Below are positions 32,050 through 41,548 of a stretch of DNA of 64,000 nucleotides, in pieces (the stretch's first letter is position 1; each line of letters starts with the position of its first letter). The translations under genes and the position numbers were made by a program. Source of the DNA: Aurantiochytrium sp. KH105 (lineage: Eukaryota > Sar > Bigyra > Thraustochytrida > Thraustochytriidae); the NCBI GenBank assembly GCA_003116975.1, contig BGKB01000002.1, positions 186,001-250,000 of the forward strand, written 5' to 3'. The notes beneath the pieces are model-generated. The model ran no database searches. It saw nothing but the letters and a program-made list of their open reading frames with translations, and was not told where the DNA came from.

Positions 32050-35000
32050 ATGGGCGGGCGCAAGGCTGCGGCGCGTGCCACGATGGTGGCGGCGGTGTTG
32101 GTGGCGATCGTGCTCGCGCAAACGACGTGCGAGGCCGCGTGGACGTGCGAGGAGGCCTTTCGCGGGAGCGGCGACGGCTGCGACTGCGGATGCGGTGAGA
32201 GAGACCCGGACTGCGACAGCGGAGGTGGCGTCGCGGAGCTCAGGTGCCACGATGAAAGCGGCCTTGTTCGCACGCCCGTGGTGAGCTCGGAGTGGGTGTG
32301 CGTTGCGGCGGAAGACGTCTGTGCTCCCGTCCCGGACTGCGCTGCGCTCAACAAAGAGAAAGGCAGCGACGAGTTTTCATGCGGCTCCTGCTTCTCAGGC
32401 TACATGAACAGTACGGCGGATGGCGCGTGTCGCTACTATGGCGTAACAACCTTTTCCGAGAACGAAGTATACCTGAATGCTTTTGCAGACTTTGAACCCA
32501 TCGAATCACGCAACGATTACGATGGGTCCGAATCAGCAGACACCGATTTCAGACCTTATGGCTCGCGTCTCTCTCTCATCCCAAGAATCGACGTCGCACC
32601 TCCCAAGATCATCTTGAGCATATCAGACGAGTGGAGCACGGACGCCACTTTGTATTTGTTTGATGGTTCGAGGAGCGGACTCTACTATACATCGGATCCT
32701 GAGTTTATTCATTCGACAGATGTATATGCTGATGATCTTCCCTTCGTTGACTCGGGTGACGACTGTGCACGAACCTTTGCGTTTGGCGACGTGAACGGCG
32801 ATGAGGCGCTGGACTGGATCGTTTCTTGCACTGGATCCGCGGAAAACTACCTCTTACTTTTCACTGGCACAGATGACGCAGAGTTTCCTGACTACAATAA
32901 ACAAGCAGAAATTCAGCTTGCGGGTGTTGGCGTGGACGCAGACGGTGCGATTGACGCGGTTCTTCGAGCGCATCTTTTCGACTTTACGGGCGATGGACTG
33001 CTGGATATTATTCTTGCGCTCGAATCAGGTCAGGTACACTTTCTCAACAACACAGGATCTCTTGAGGAGCCGACCTGGACAAGTGCCTTCAACTTTATGC
33101 CACCGGGCTTCGAAAATACAAAAGCTCGTGACCTCGCCATCACAGATGTCGATGGTGACGGACGCATGGATGTGCTGCTCATGAGCAAATCAGGTATCCA
33201 TACGCTGCAAAATATCGGTACGGCGACGTGGCCAGAGTTCGTGGAGCCTGAAACGGAGATACTTTCTATTTCCGATGTTCCTACCTCAAGCGGCGGCTTG
33301 CTCTCTTTCCTGGTGTATGACTTTTTCAACAAAGGTTACGACGAAATAGCAATTCAGGCTTCCGATCTCCAAGTGACGTATTTGAGCCCGATCCCTGTCC
33401 CGACACCCGCTTTTGCACTGGCGGATGAAGGCATAGAAAGCGTACCGAGCCTACTTCGCTGGAGACTTGACAGCTGGTCGGATGAGGAGTCGGTGAGCTT
33501 TGTGGACTTTGATGGTGATGGCGACGTGGACGTTCTCAGTGTGATGGCTAACGGGTCGTCGGGCGTCCTTCAGTACTATCGCAATGAAGGCATTGGCGGT
33601 CTTGTCAAGACGAGAATTGCAAACGCAAGCTCTTTAGCGTCCGTCTCGCAAGGCACGCCGCACCAAGCCTTTGATCTTCCGGCATCGGCCTCATATATCA
33701 CTTCGGCAAGTTTTGTAGACCTTGACGATGACGGGGATATGGATATGGTGCTGTTGCTAGGTGATACACAATTCGCGTTTTACGAAAACGTAGAGGGCAA
33801 GTACACGTACAGAGAAGAGGCAAGCGAGCTGATCTTCAAAGTATTCTTTGAGAACATCGACAACAGTCGATATCTTAGGAATGACATGACAAACGCCGCT
33901 GCGGCTTCTGAGACCAACCTCAAGGCTGAAAGTATCGCCTTAGACAGGGCAGGAAACACAGAGCATGGCGAAGGGCGACGGAGAACATCAGGCGGATACT
34001 CCCACGATGATTATGGAACTGGCCAAGGTGGTTATGACGGGACAAGCGAAGGTGGCTACGGTGGAACTGGTGACGACTATCTATGGGCATCGTATCTCGT
34101 TTTTGCGTCCATGGAATTTGTGAACTTTGAAGGCGAAGGTCTCTACATGTTCGTCACCTACATGAATGATGACATTGACGGGATCTTTAAATGTGCTCAG
34201 TTCTTCTACAATCAGAGCATGAATAGCGAGTTCGGGTCATTTACGCTTACATCTTCCAAATATGAGCACTTTCCTGCAGGAAGCACCTCGGGCACTCTAC
34301 TTTTTGGCGATTTCGACGACGATGGTGCCATTGATCTTGTCACGGGCACCTCCAAAACGTTGAGATTTGTGTCCGATATTCAAAGTGGTGACTCAGGAGC
34401 GTCTTCGCGGGTTTCATCATTTGACTTGGGGCTCACTTGGTCTTTCCGTCTTTCGGCAGTCGATCTCGACGGTGATGGAGATCTGGATATCGTCGCCGAA
34501 AGTGGTAGCAGCGGAGGGGAGTTTTACTACTCTTCAAACAATGCATTGCCAGCGCTCGTGGCCTTCATCAACACCGCAAAGGACTGTCGATCGGAATGCA
34601 CCGGGAATCGAGCGACTTGCGCTGCATCTGGCTCTGCATCCGAGGACGAGATCTTTGAGCTTGCAGCTGACGCACAAGGCATTGCAAGTGTCGCGGCGGC
34701 CATCGGGACGTGCAATTGCCCTGCCCAGTTCCAAGGTAGTGCCTGCGAGCAATGCGCGTCCGGCAGGTATGGCACTGGCTGCAAGCAAGTCTGTCCAGAC
34801 CGTTCTACAACCAATCTCGAGGCAGGGACGTTTATTTCCCCCGATACACCAGACATTTCGCAGTGCGAGTGTCTTTCTCCTTTCGTCATGAACAACGACT
34901 TCGAGTGTACATGCCCTGCGGGATCAGGATACGACGAGACCACAGACACATGCGAGCTGTGCGCCCGAGGTACGTTCAAGTCCGAACTTGGCCTTGACAT

Positions 35001-37308
35001 CTGCACGCAGTGTCCCGGCAATTCAAGTTTGACCGACACAGATGCCGCAGGAGCAACGAACGAGACGCAATGCGCATGCAAGGGAAACTTGGAGCTCTAC
35101 GACGGAGAGTGCATGTGCGACGCCGGCTATGAGCTTGATGGAACGGGTCAAGTGTGCTCTGCGTGCAAGGTGGGCTACTTCAAGTCAAGCGCAGGTTTGG
35201 GAGCGTGTGAAAAGTGTTCCACGGGTTTCACGACCTTCTCAAGCGGCTCCGCAAGCTGCGAGCCAGACAACTGCGAACTTGGGTACGAACGCGAATCGGC
35301 CAACCAAACCTGCGTGCCATGCGAGATTGGCACATACCGCGAGAGCCTCGAGGATGCAGCTTGCTTTCCTTGTCCTGAAGGTCGTGAATACACGGTTTCG
35401 ACAGGGACTATCTCCATCCAGGATTGTCTATCATATTCGGGAAACGTAATGGTCGGGAACGAATCCATCTCTTGCTACGAAAACGAGAAGCTCGCGGTCG
35501 GCGCCATCTGTGACGAGGATGGCCTTACTGTCGAAACGCTTTCTATCCGTCAGCACTACTGGCGCATTGCCAACACGAGCATTGACATCCGCCAGTGTCC
35601 CAGAGACAGCTACTGCGAGCCAAGTAACTCCTCTTCTCGATCTCTGGCGCAGTCCGGGAACGAAGAAACGAGCAGCACGCTCTACTGCTCTCCGTACCAC
35701 ACGGGCATAATGTGCGCAAGCTGCATGGAAGGCTATGCTTTGAACGGGGAGTCTCAGTGCTCGTTCTGCTCATCTTCCCGGCAGACACGTGATAAAGCCA
35801 AGGTCGTCACCTGGGCGTGCATCGTGATCGTCATTGCGCTGCTTCCAGCTCTTTACGTCGTTCACAAGTCAGTTAAGTCGAGATTCCTCACGGCGCGGGA
35901 TGTGAAGAGTACTTCTGGAGGTCACTCGTGCTTGGGACGCATCATGCGATTCTCCGACAAGATGTGTGGCTGGCGCAAGGATCCTCAAAGTGTCGCGCAA
36001 CGCCTCGTTGCCTCCGGTCGAGGCAAGACTCTGATTCTGCTCAAGTTTGGGCAGATCGTCTTTGACGTGGGCGTCACGGTCGGCATGGTGGGGCCAGGAG
36101 GCTCCGCCGCAGCTCTCGTTCTCAATTTCAACGTCGGGATCCTCTTCGAATTCTTTGCTGTCGGCTGCGCAGTCTCGACAAACTACTATGCTGTGCTTGT
36201 AGCCGTAACCTTGTGGCCCTTGGTCTGCGCTTTATTTCTCGCTGTGGCCGCGTTGGTATGTCGCAGAGTGATCGGGCCCTCCATTTCCGTGAGTGAACTC
36301 GCGACTCGCGTCTTTACAGAGATTCTGGTGTTCATGTATCCCGGGATCTCAGCATGTATTCTCTCTGTCTTTGTGTATAACGCCATCGAACACGAGGTGG
36401 ATGATGATACTCCGCTTCGCGTACTTCAGCGCGATCCTACGATCGACTTCGACTCCACGACAAGCCAGTTCATGCGCATCTACGCTGCCGTCATGATTGC
36501 GGTGTATCCTGTTGGAGTCGTGCTTGCGCTTGCGCTCGGAATGGTCTTTGAGCGACGACTAGACAGTAAGGCTCTTGGCTTTCGCCAACTGCTTGTGACT
36601 GCGGCTCGTAGCGTTCAACGCAGGTACAGGACAGGGCATGGGTGGTTTGGCTGTTTGGAGCTTGGCCGTCGTTTGATGCTGACCTCTGGATTTCTTCTTA
36701 CCCTTCTCGCCAGCTTCCAGGCGGCATCAATCTATCTCATCGCTTGCAGCGTCTTTTTTCTATGCGTCTTGCTGTACTTCAAGCCATATGCACGCGAAGA
36801 TGACGAGGCCTTTGAGATCCTTTCACAAGGGCTGCTATTTGTGCTCGCGCTCGGCATCAGCACGCAATCGGATATTCAGATTGCCGGGGAGTCAAGCGAT
36901 CCTATAATCTTGTGGGTGTCTGTGCTCGGTCTATTTGCGTTTTTGGTTACAACCATGGTTGGCACAGTGCGTCCGCGGTATCGGGAGGCACCGCAGAATA
37001 AGATTGACGATGGTGACAAGGGCGGCTCAAGCATGTTTGTCGCCAAACGAGCTTCCTCCGAACATCCCAACAACGAGGCGGGAAGTGGTGGCAAAGGCAC
37101 TGAAGAGCCTTCAATTCCTGGTTCGACTGCACTTGCAAAATCGCATGTACTGGATCTCGATCTGGAGGAGTGCAACGGCCTATCTGCAGCAGAGATCGCT
37201 GCTCCTCCCAATAGCCCCACCAACAACTCTAGTGTTCGACCCCTGTCTCTTGTTGCTGAGGTCATCGATGATGCAGTGGTTCAAGATCATTCCCTCGAAA
37301 GGACATAA
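32050..37308 (+). CDS. Giant FG-GAP/GCC2-GCC3 multi-pass membrane protein, copy 2
   Basis: 1752 residues with the same architecture as the gene at 26196. A signal peptide is followed by the invariant CEAAWTCEEAFRG start. Seven D-x-D-x-D-type calcium loops lie at about 243, 311, 365, 483, 555, 751 and 803; two of them carry an extra Asp (DLDDDGDMD, DFDDDGAID). The linker is not mucin-like but Gly/Tyr/Asp-rich (about 645-680). The Cys-rich region (about 843-1243) contains one more GCC2/GCC3-like module than copy 1 (about 985-1055). Eight or nine membrane helices and a Ser-rich tail end the protein. Parts of the DNA are almost identical to copy 1 and others much less so, which points to gene conversion. 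It is probably a surface receptor or adhesion protein; no enzymatic domain is present. Confidence 0.88.
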   Translation: MGGRKAAARATMVAAVLVAIVLAQTTCEAAWTCEEAFRGSGDGCDCGCGERDPDCDSGGGVAELRCHDESGLVRTPVVSSEWVCVAAEDVCAPVPDCAALNKEKGSDEFSCGSCFSGYMNSTADGACRYYGVTTFSENEVYLNAFADFEPIESRNDYDGSESADTDFRPYGSRLSLIPRIDVAPPKIILSISDEWSTDATLYLFDGSRSGLYYTSDPEFIHSTDVYADDLPFVDSGDDCARTFAFGDVNGDEALDWIVSCTGSAENYLLLFTGTDDAEFPDYNKQAEIQLAGVGVDADGAIDAVLRAHLFDFTGDGLLDIILALESGQVHFLNNTGSLEEPTWTSAFNFMPPGFENTKARDLAITDVDGDGRMDVLLMSKSGIHTLQNIGTATWPEFVEPETEILSISDVPTSSGGLLSFLVYDFFNKGYDEIAIQASDLQVTYLSPIPVPTPAFALADEGIESVPSLLRWRLDSWSDEESVSFVDFDGDGDVDVLSVMANGSSGVLQYYRNEGIGGLVKTRIANASSLASVSQGTPHQAFDLPASASYITSASFVDLDDDGDMDMVLLLGDTQFAFYENVEGKYTYREEASELIFKVFFENIDNSRYLRNDMTNAAAASETNLKAESIALDRAGNTEHGEGRRRTSGGYSHDDYGTGQGGYDGTSEGGYGGTGDDYLWASYLVFASMEFVNFEGEGLYMFVTYMNDDIDGIFKCAQFFYNQSMNSEFGSFTLTSSKYEHFPAGSTSGTLLFGDFDDDGAIDLVTGTSKTLRFVSDIQSGDSGASSRVSSFDLGLTWSFRLSAVDLDGDGDLDIVAESGSSGGEFYYSSNNALPALVAFINTAKDCRSECTGNRATCAASGSASEDEIFELAADAQGIASVAAAIGTCNCPAQFQGSACEQCASGRYGTGCKQVCPDRSTTNLEAGTFISPDTPDISQCECLSPFVMNNDFECTCPAGSGYDETTDTCELCARGTFKSELGLDICTQCPGNSSLTDTDAAGATNETQCACKGNLELYDGECMCDAGYELDGTGQVCSACKVGYFKSSAGLGACEKCSTGFTTFSSGSASCEPDNCELGYERESANQTCVPCEIGTYRESLEDAACFPCPEGREYTVSTGTISIQDCLSYSGNVMVGNESISCYENEKLAVGAICDEDGLTVETLSIRQHYWRIANTSIDIRQCPRDSYCEPSNSSSRSLAQSGNEETSSTLYCSPYHTGIMCASCMEGYALNGESQCSFCSSSRQTRDKAKVVTWACIVIVIALLPALYVVHKSVKSRFLTARDVKSTSGGHSCLGRIMRFSDKMCGWRKDPQSVAQRLVASGRGKTLILLKFGQIVFDVGVTVGMVGPGGSAAALVLNFNVGILFEFFAVGCAVSTNYYAVLVAVTLWPLVCALFLAVAALVCRRVIGPSISVSELATRVFTEILVFMYPGISACILSVFVYNAIEHEVDDDTPLRVLQRDPTIDFDSTTSQFMRIYAAVMIAVYPVGVVLALALGMVFERRLDSKALGFRQLLVTAARSVQRRYRTGHGWFGCLELGRRLMLTSGFLLTLLASFQAASIYLIACSVFFLCVLLYFKPYAREDDEAFEILSQGLLFVLALGISTQSDIQIAGESSDPIILWVSVLGLFAFLVTTMVGTVRPRYREAPQNKIDDGDKGGSSMFVAKRASSEHPNNEAGSGGKGTEEPSIPGSTALAKSHVLDLDLEECNGLSAAEIAAPPNSPTNNSSVRPLSLVAEVIDDAVVQDHSLERT

Positions 37309-37366
37309 AATTGCAACCTACTTTCAAGATTTTTGTAGATTTTGTTTTTTTTCGTTGATGATCAGA

Positions 37367-38437
37367 TTAGATGGTATCTACTTTGATGACGCACCTGTAG
37401 CGCACATCGGCGTTGTGAACACGCTCATAGGCTTCGTCAACTTCGTCTGCAGTGACAAGCTCGACATCTGGGAGAATGTTATGCTCGCTGCAAAAGTCGA
37501 GCATGATTTGGGTCTCTTTCACGCTGGCAATGATACTACCACCGAGCGTGCGACGGGTCATGACGAGCGAGACGGGGTCAACAGGAAGCTCCTTTCCTGG
37601 AAGACCGAGAAGAATGAGCTTGCCGTTGGCCTTGGTCAGGTTGAGGTACTCGCTGAGATCGTGCTTTGCGGAAATGGTGTCGATGATCATGTCAATCGAC
37701 TTGGCCCCCTTGCGAAGCGCCTCGGGATCTTTGACGTCAATGTACTCGTGAGCGCCCAGTTTGAAGGCGTCTTCCTTCTTTGCAAGTCCACGCGACAGAA
37801 TCACGACCTTGGCGCCCATTGCGATACCAAACTTTACCGCCATGTGGCCCAGGCCGCCGAGGCCAGCAACGCCAAGGGTTTGGCCCTTTTCAAAGCCATA
37901 ATAATGCAGAGGGCTAAAGCAGGTGGCGCCTGCGCAGAGAAGAGGAGCCGCTTTAACGAGGTCGAGGTTGTCCGGAATGCGTAGCACGAAATCCTCATTG
38001 CAGACAATGCCCGTCGAGTAGCCGCCAAAAGTGCTGTTCCCCACCTCGGGGTGGTGCTCGTACTTGTATTTTGCATTGTAAGTGCCAACAAAGCCCGTGT
38101 CGCAGAGCTGTTCGTCACCTCCCTTGCAGGCCTCGCACTCGCGGCAAGAGTCGACCATGCACCCGATTCCCACGCGGTCGCCAACCTTGAACTTGGTCAC
38201 CTCCGGGCCGACGGCGCGCACGATGCCGGTGATTTCATGACCCGGGCACATGCCAGGCCCATCGTAGCACGAGTCTCCCCATTCGCCGCGGACCTGGTGC
38301 AAGTCGGAGCTGCAAATGCCCGCGCCCACAATGTCAATGTCCACGTCCTTGGGGCTCAGCGCGCGCCGCTCGAACTCCTTGCGCTTGAACTTGTCTTCGG
38401 GGCCCTCCACGAAGAGGCCCTTCACGGTGCGGCTCAT
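37367..38437 (-). CDS. Zinc-dependent CAD/AdhC-type alcohol dehydrogenase, array member 1
   Basis: 356 residues. It belongs to the medium-chain dehydrogenase family, CAD-like branch, which interconverts aldehydes and alcohols with NADP(H). Catalytic zinc ligands are in GICSSDLH (Cys), PGHE (His, Glu) and LLCAG (Cys). The structural zinc site has four Cys in CRECEACKGGDEQLC. The Rossmann motif is GLGGLGH, followed by an SRG/Lys pattern typical of NADP use. ATG 38437 matches the MSR start of other members; nine extra upstream codons are possible. Its 3' end is only 58 bases from the receptor gene's stop, in convergent orientation. It is the most divergent of the six copies (SIIASVKETQ where the others have IGGIAETQ or a close variant). 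The stop TAG or TAA choice does not affect the call. Confidence 0.92.
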   Translation of the reverse strand: MSRTVKGLFVEGPEDKFKRKEFERRALSPKDVDIDIVGAGICSSDLHQVRGEWGDSCYDGPGMCPGHEITGIVRAVGPEVTKFKVGDRVGIGCMVDSCRECEACKGGDEQLCDTGFVGTYNAKYKYEHHPEVGNSTFGGYSTGIVCNEDFVLRIPDNLDLVKAAPLLCAGATCFSPLHYYGFEKGQTLGVAGLGGLGHMAVKFGIAMGAKVVILSRGLAKKEDAFKLGAHEYIDVKDPEALRKGAKSIDMIIDTISAKHDLSEYLNLTKANGKLILLGLPGKELPVDPVSLVMTRRTLGGSIIASVKETQIMLDFCSEHNILPDVELVTADEVDEAYERVHNADVRYRCVIKVDTI

Positions 38438-38667
38438 CCTGCTCCTCCTCTCCTTCGCTGTCACACTCGCCGCCTTTTTCCTGGCTCACTGCCAGCTCAG
38501 TTCTCCGCAGCGCAATCGAATCGACGCCAAGCTCCTCTTCTTTCTCGCTCTCCACCGCCACGCGCTTGCTCGTTCACGATTTGCTGCTCCAACTCGCCCA
38601 AGAGCGCGGCGTCGCAGGCCAGGTTTCCCGAGCCGGCCCTCTTCTCGAACAACGCTCGCCTGCCACG

Positions 38668-38720
38668 AAGCGCCTGCGAACAAGCGCCTGCGAACAAGCG
38701 CCTGCGAACAAGCGCCTGCG
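38668..38720. repeat. 14-bp minisatellite (AAGCGCCTGCGAAC unit)
   Basis: About 3.8 perfect head-to-tail copies upstream of ADH 1. Confidence 0.9.
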
Positions 38721-38930
38721 CCCCCGTCGACCGCCGTGACGTCGCCGCCGAGCGCGGCCCCGCCAAGAAGTCGCGGGCTTCCTGGAGGCCGCCGCGGCTT
38801 CCTCATTCTCGCGATGACGCGCTCGACGTCCCTCAGCCACAGCTCGCAATCGCAGCATAGCAGCAGCTGGCAGCTCGCAGCTCGCAGCACCACGTCGCCT
38901 CGCCTGGCCTGGTCTCTCGCCTCGCTTCGC

Positions 38931-38970
38931 CTCGCGTCGCCTCGCGTCGCCTCGCGTCGCCTCGCGTCGC
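38931..38970. repeat. 10-bp minisatellite (CTCGCGTCGC unit)
   Basis: Four perfect copies, flanked by degenerate ones on the left. Confidence 0.9.
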
Positions 38971-39763
38971 CTCGAGAAGAGGCGGCGGAGCGGGTTCACG
39001 TGCGCCTGGCGATCGAACCGGCCTGCGGCAAAGAAGTGGCACGCGCGGCACGCAGATGCAAGCTGCGACGCGGCGGCGGCCTGAGCGACAGCAGCAGGCA
39101 AGGAGGTCGTGAGGCCTTCTTCTGGCACGCGTATTGCATGCTGCTGCCGCGTTAAGGGGGAGCAAGGAGGCCGAAAGCGTTGCTGCAGCGGAGTAGAGAC
39201 AGCCATGCTGCTAGCTGCAGTGCTGCAGCTGGCTGGCTGGCTGGCTGGTTGGATGGACGTCGCGCTGAAGCCCGCGAACGAACGAACAGAGGTTCGGTGC
39301 TGGCGACAGCGACCAATGGCGAATGCGCGGGAGAGCGGGAGAGTTCCCGCGGACCGGCACGGGCTGCGCTCACAAGTCGCTCGCTGCTCATGTATCTGTC
39401 GACCCCTTAGGGTCAAAGGGTCCGATGACGCGCAATCGCAGGCAAGGTCGCAAGATTGCACCGAGATCGATGAATTATGTAGTATGCGAAGATGGATCTA
39501 GAACTAGGTAAAGTTTAAGCTATCGTCAGCAGCGCACGCAACGCTGACGGCAGCGGTTGTTGCTGTGCAGCGGTCGCACTCGAGGAATGAAGGTCGCGAA
39601 AAAAGATTTCGAGCTGGATAGGATTTTATACACCCACCTTCAAAAGCGCGCGCAGCGTTGGCAGAGGCGACTGCGACTCCGAGGACTCGCAAAGCTGAAG
39701 GTGCGTCGCTGAACTGGTCCATCGATCTCCCGTGGTTCAAGTTGCGAAGATTCACTCTTATTA

Positions 39764-40867
39764 TTAGAGCTTTACAGCGGGAAAGACAATGTCGCGTTCG
39801 AGACTCGAAGCGTCAATGACAAAGCGGTAGCGCACGTCGGCACTTTCAAGACGCTTGTAAGCCTCGTGCACGTAGTCGGCAGAGATGAGCTCAATGTCCG
39901 GGTAAACATCGTGTTCGCCGCAAAAGTCCAGCATCGTCTGCGTCTCGGCAATGCCTCCGATCGGACTGCCGCCTACAATCTTGCGGCCGCCAATCAGGGA
40001 AAAGGCCTGCAGCGGGAGCGGATCTGGGGCGCCACCAACAATAATGAGTTTACCGTCGTTCTTGAGAAGGCGCAGATACGCATTGAGGTCGTGCTTGGCC
40101 GAAATGGTATCGAGAATAAAGTGAATGGAGCGCCTGGCCCGGCGCATCTCCTTCTTATCGGTGACGTCAACGTAGTCGTGAGCGCCGAGCTTGCGCGCAT
40201 CTTCGCGCTTGGCAGTTCCTCGAGAAAGCACGGTGACCTTGGCACCAATGGCTAGCGCGAACTTGACGGCCATGTGCCCGAGGCCGCCGAGGCCAGCAAC
40301 GGCAAAATGCTGGCCCTTCTTTAGACCGTAATGGTAAAGGGGAGAAAAGGTGGTAATGCCACAGCACAACAGAGGTGCAGCCTTGTCGAGGGTCAAGTTA
40401 TCGGGAATGCGCAGCACAAAGGCTTCATCGACGACAATGCTGGTGGAATAGCCGCCGTAAGTCTTGGCCCCCTTGTCGGGATGGTGGTCAAACTTGTACC
40501 TTCCATTGTACGTGGGCACGTTTCCCTTTCCACAGAGCTGCTCGTTACCCTCTTGGCAGTCCTCGCAGGTGCGGCACGAGTCTACCATGCAGCCAACGCC
40601 GACACGGTCGCCGACCTTGAATTTTGTCACTTCGGATCCCACGGCGCGCACAACGCCAGCGATCTCGTGACCCGGGCAGATCCCGAGCTCCGAGTAGTCG
40701 CTCCCGCGCCAGTCATTCGTGGCAGTGTGCATGTCGCTCGCGCAGATTCCCGCGTACTTGATGTCAATGTCCACGTCCTTGGCGCTCACCGCGCGCCGCT
40801 CGAACTCCTTGCGCTCAAAGGGGCCCTCGGGCCCCTTCACGAAGAGGCCTGCTGCTCTGCGTCCCAT
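39764..40867 (-). CDS. Zinc-dependent CAD/AdhC-type alcohol dehydrogenase, array member 2
   Basis: 367 residues. Catalytic zinc ligands are in GICASDMH, PGHE and LLCCG; structural zinc Cys are in CRTCEDCQEGNEQLC; the Rossmann motif is GLGGLGH. The start is placed at ATG 40867 (MGRRAAGLF) because this aligns with the MSRT starts of other members. The frame stays open 86 codons further upstream to 41125, with an Arg-rich, low-acid sequence that could be an organellar leader or simply 5' UTR. It has a C-terminal tail about eight residues longer than the other members. Distinctive residues include LKNDGKLIIVGGAPDPLPLQ in the second Rossmann half. Probably NADP-dependent; substrate unknown. Confidence 0.91.
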   Translation of the reverse strand: MGRRAAGLFVKGPEGPFERKEFERRAVSAKDVDIDIKYAGICASDMHTATNDWRGSDYSELGICPGHEIAGVVRAVGSEVTKFKVGDRVGVGCMVDSCRTCEDCQEGNEQLCGKGNVPTYNGRYKFDHHPDKGAKTYGGYSTSIVVDEAFVLRIPDNLTLDKAAPLLCCGITTFSPLYHYGLKKGQHFAVAGLGGLGHMAVKFALAIGAKVTVLSRGTAKREDARKLGAHDYVDVTDKKEMRRARRSIHFILDTISAKHDLNAYLRLLKNDGKLIIVGGAPDPLPLQAFSLIGGRKIVGGSPIGGIAETQTMLDFCGEHDVYPDIELISADYVHEAYKRLESADVRYRFVIDASSLERDIVFPAVKL

Positions 40868-41548
40868 CGTCAGTCGCCCAAGCTGCCGTACCCGCCGCTC
40901 CGAGCTTCGCTGCCCGCCTTGCTCGACGAGGGCCGCTAGCGTTCGCGATCGCGCGGAGCAGGGCAGGACAGGACGCAGGCGCCGCGAGTGATCGAGGTCT
41001 GCGCGCCAAGACCAGAAGCGAAGTGGAGCGGCTTTGCGGGCTCGGATCGACACAGTCCGTCCGTCCTGGCCAGGTGGGTCCGCGAGCCTTGCATTGGTAA
41101 TCGTAGGCGTAGCAAGACTCAGCACTCAGCGTAGCGATTTATGTGAGAGGGAATGAAGAGCGCGCGCTTGCGCATCTCGGTGCGTCTACTTCTACTCCCC
41201 AAGGCCCTGCTCTTTTGGGGGACCGCCTTGGCTTTTCCAAGAATGTGGACGTCGAAAAATGGGCCGTGATGTGGGTTGCTCTTTCCGCTCTCCGTGCCGC
41301 GACGCCAGCAGCAGCCAGATGTGGTTGGTAGTGAACGAACGCCTCACGAAAAGGTTGGTCTGGGACCCGTCGACCGGGCTAGATCGTGCCGTGGGGCGAA
41401 CCAGACAAGACAACTGTGGCCATTCCTTGCATTAGCTTTGTCAAGTTGGTTCATAGGTTGTAGCTATGCCTGTTTACCTACCTACACACGCGACATGCCT
41501 TCCTTTTTTAACCTAGAACACGATATCTGAACGAGGGAGTAATAACAC
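40868..41548. other. Intergenic between ADH 2 and ADH 3
   Basis: Promoter of ADH 2 (left) and 3' UTR of ADH 3 (right). Apart from the open extension of the ADH 2 frame to 41125, no gene is seen. Confidence 0.55.

Larger units (their letters stand above)
38438..39763. other. Intergenic between ADH 1 and ADH 2
   Basis: About 1.3 kb without a convincing gene. Two minisatellites lie in it (38668-38720 and 38931-38970). The left part must hold the promoter of ADH 1; the right 250 bases are AT-richer and are the probable 3' UTR of ADH 2. Confidence 0.55.
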
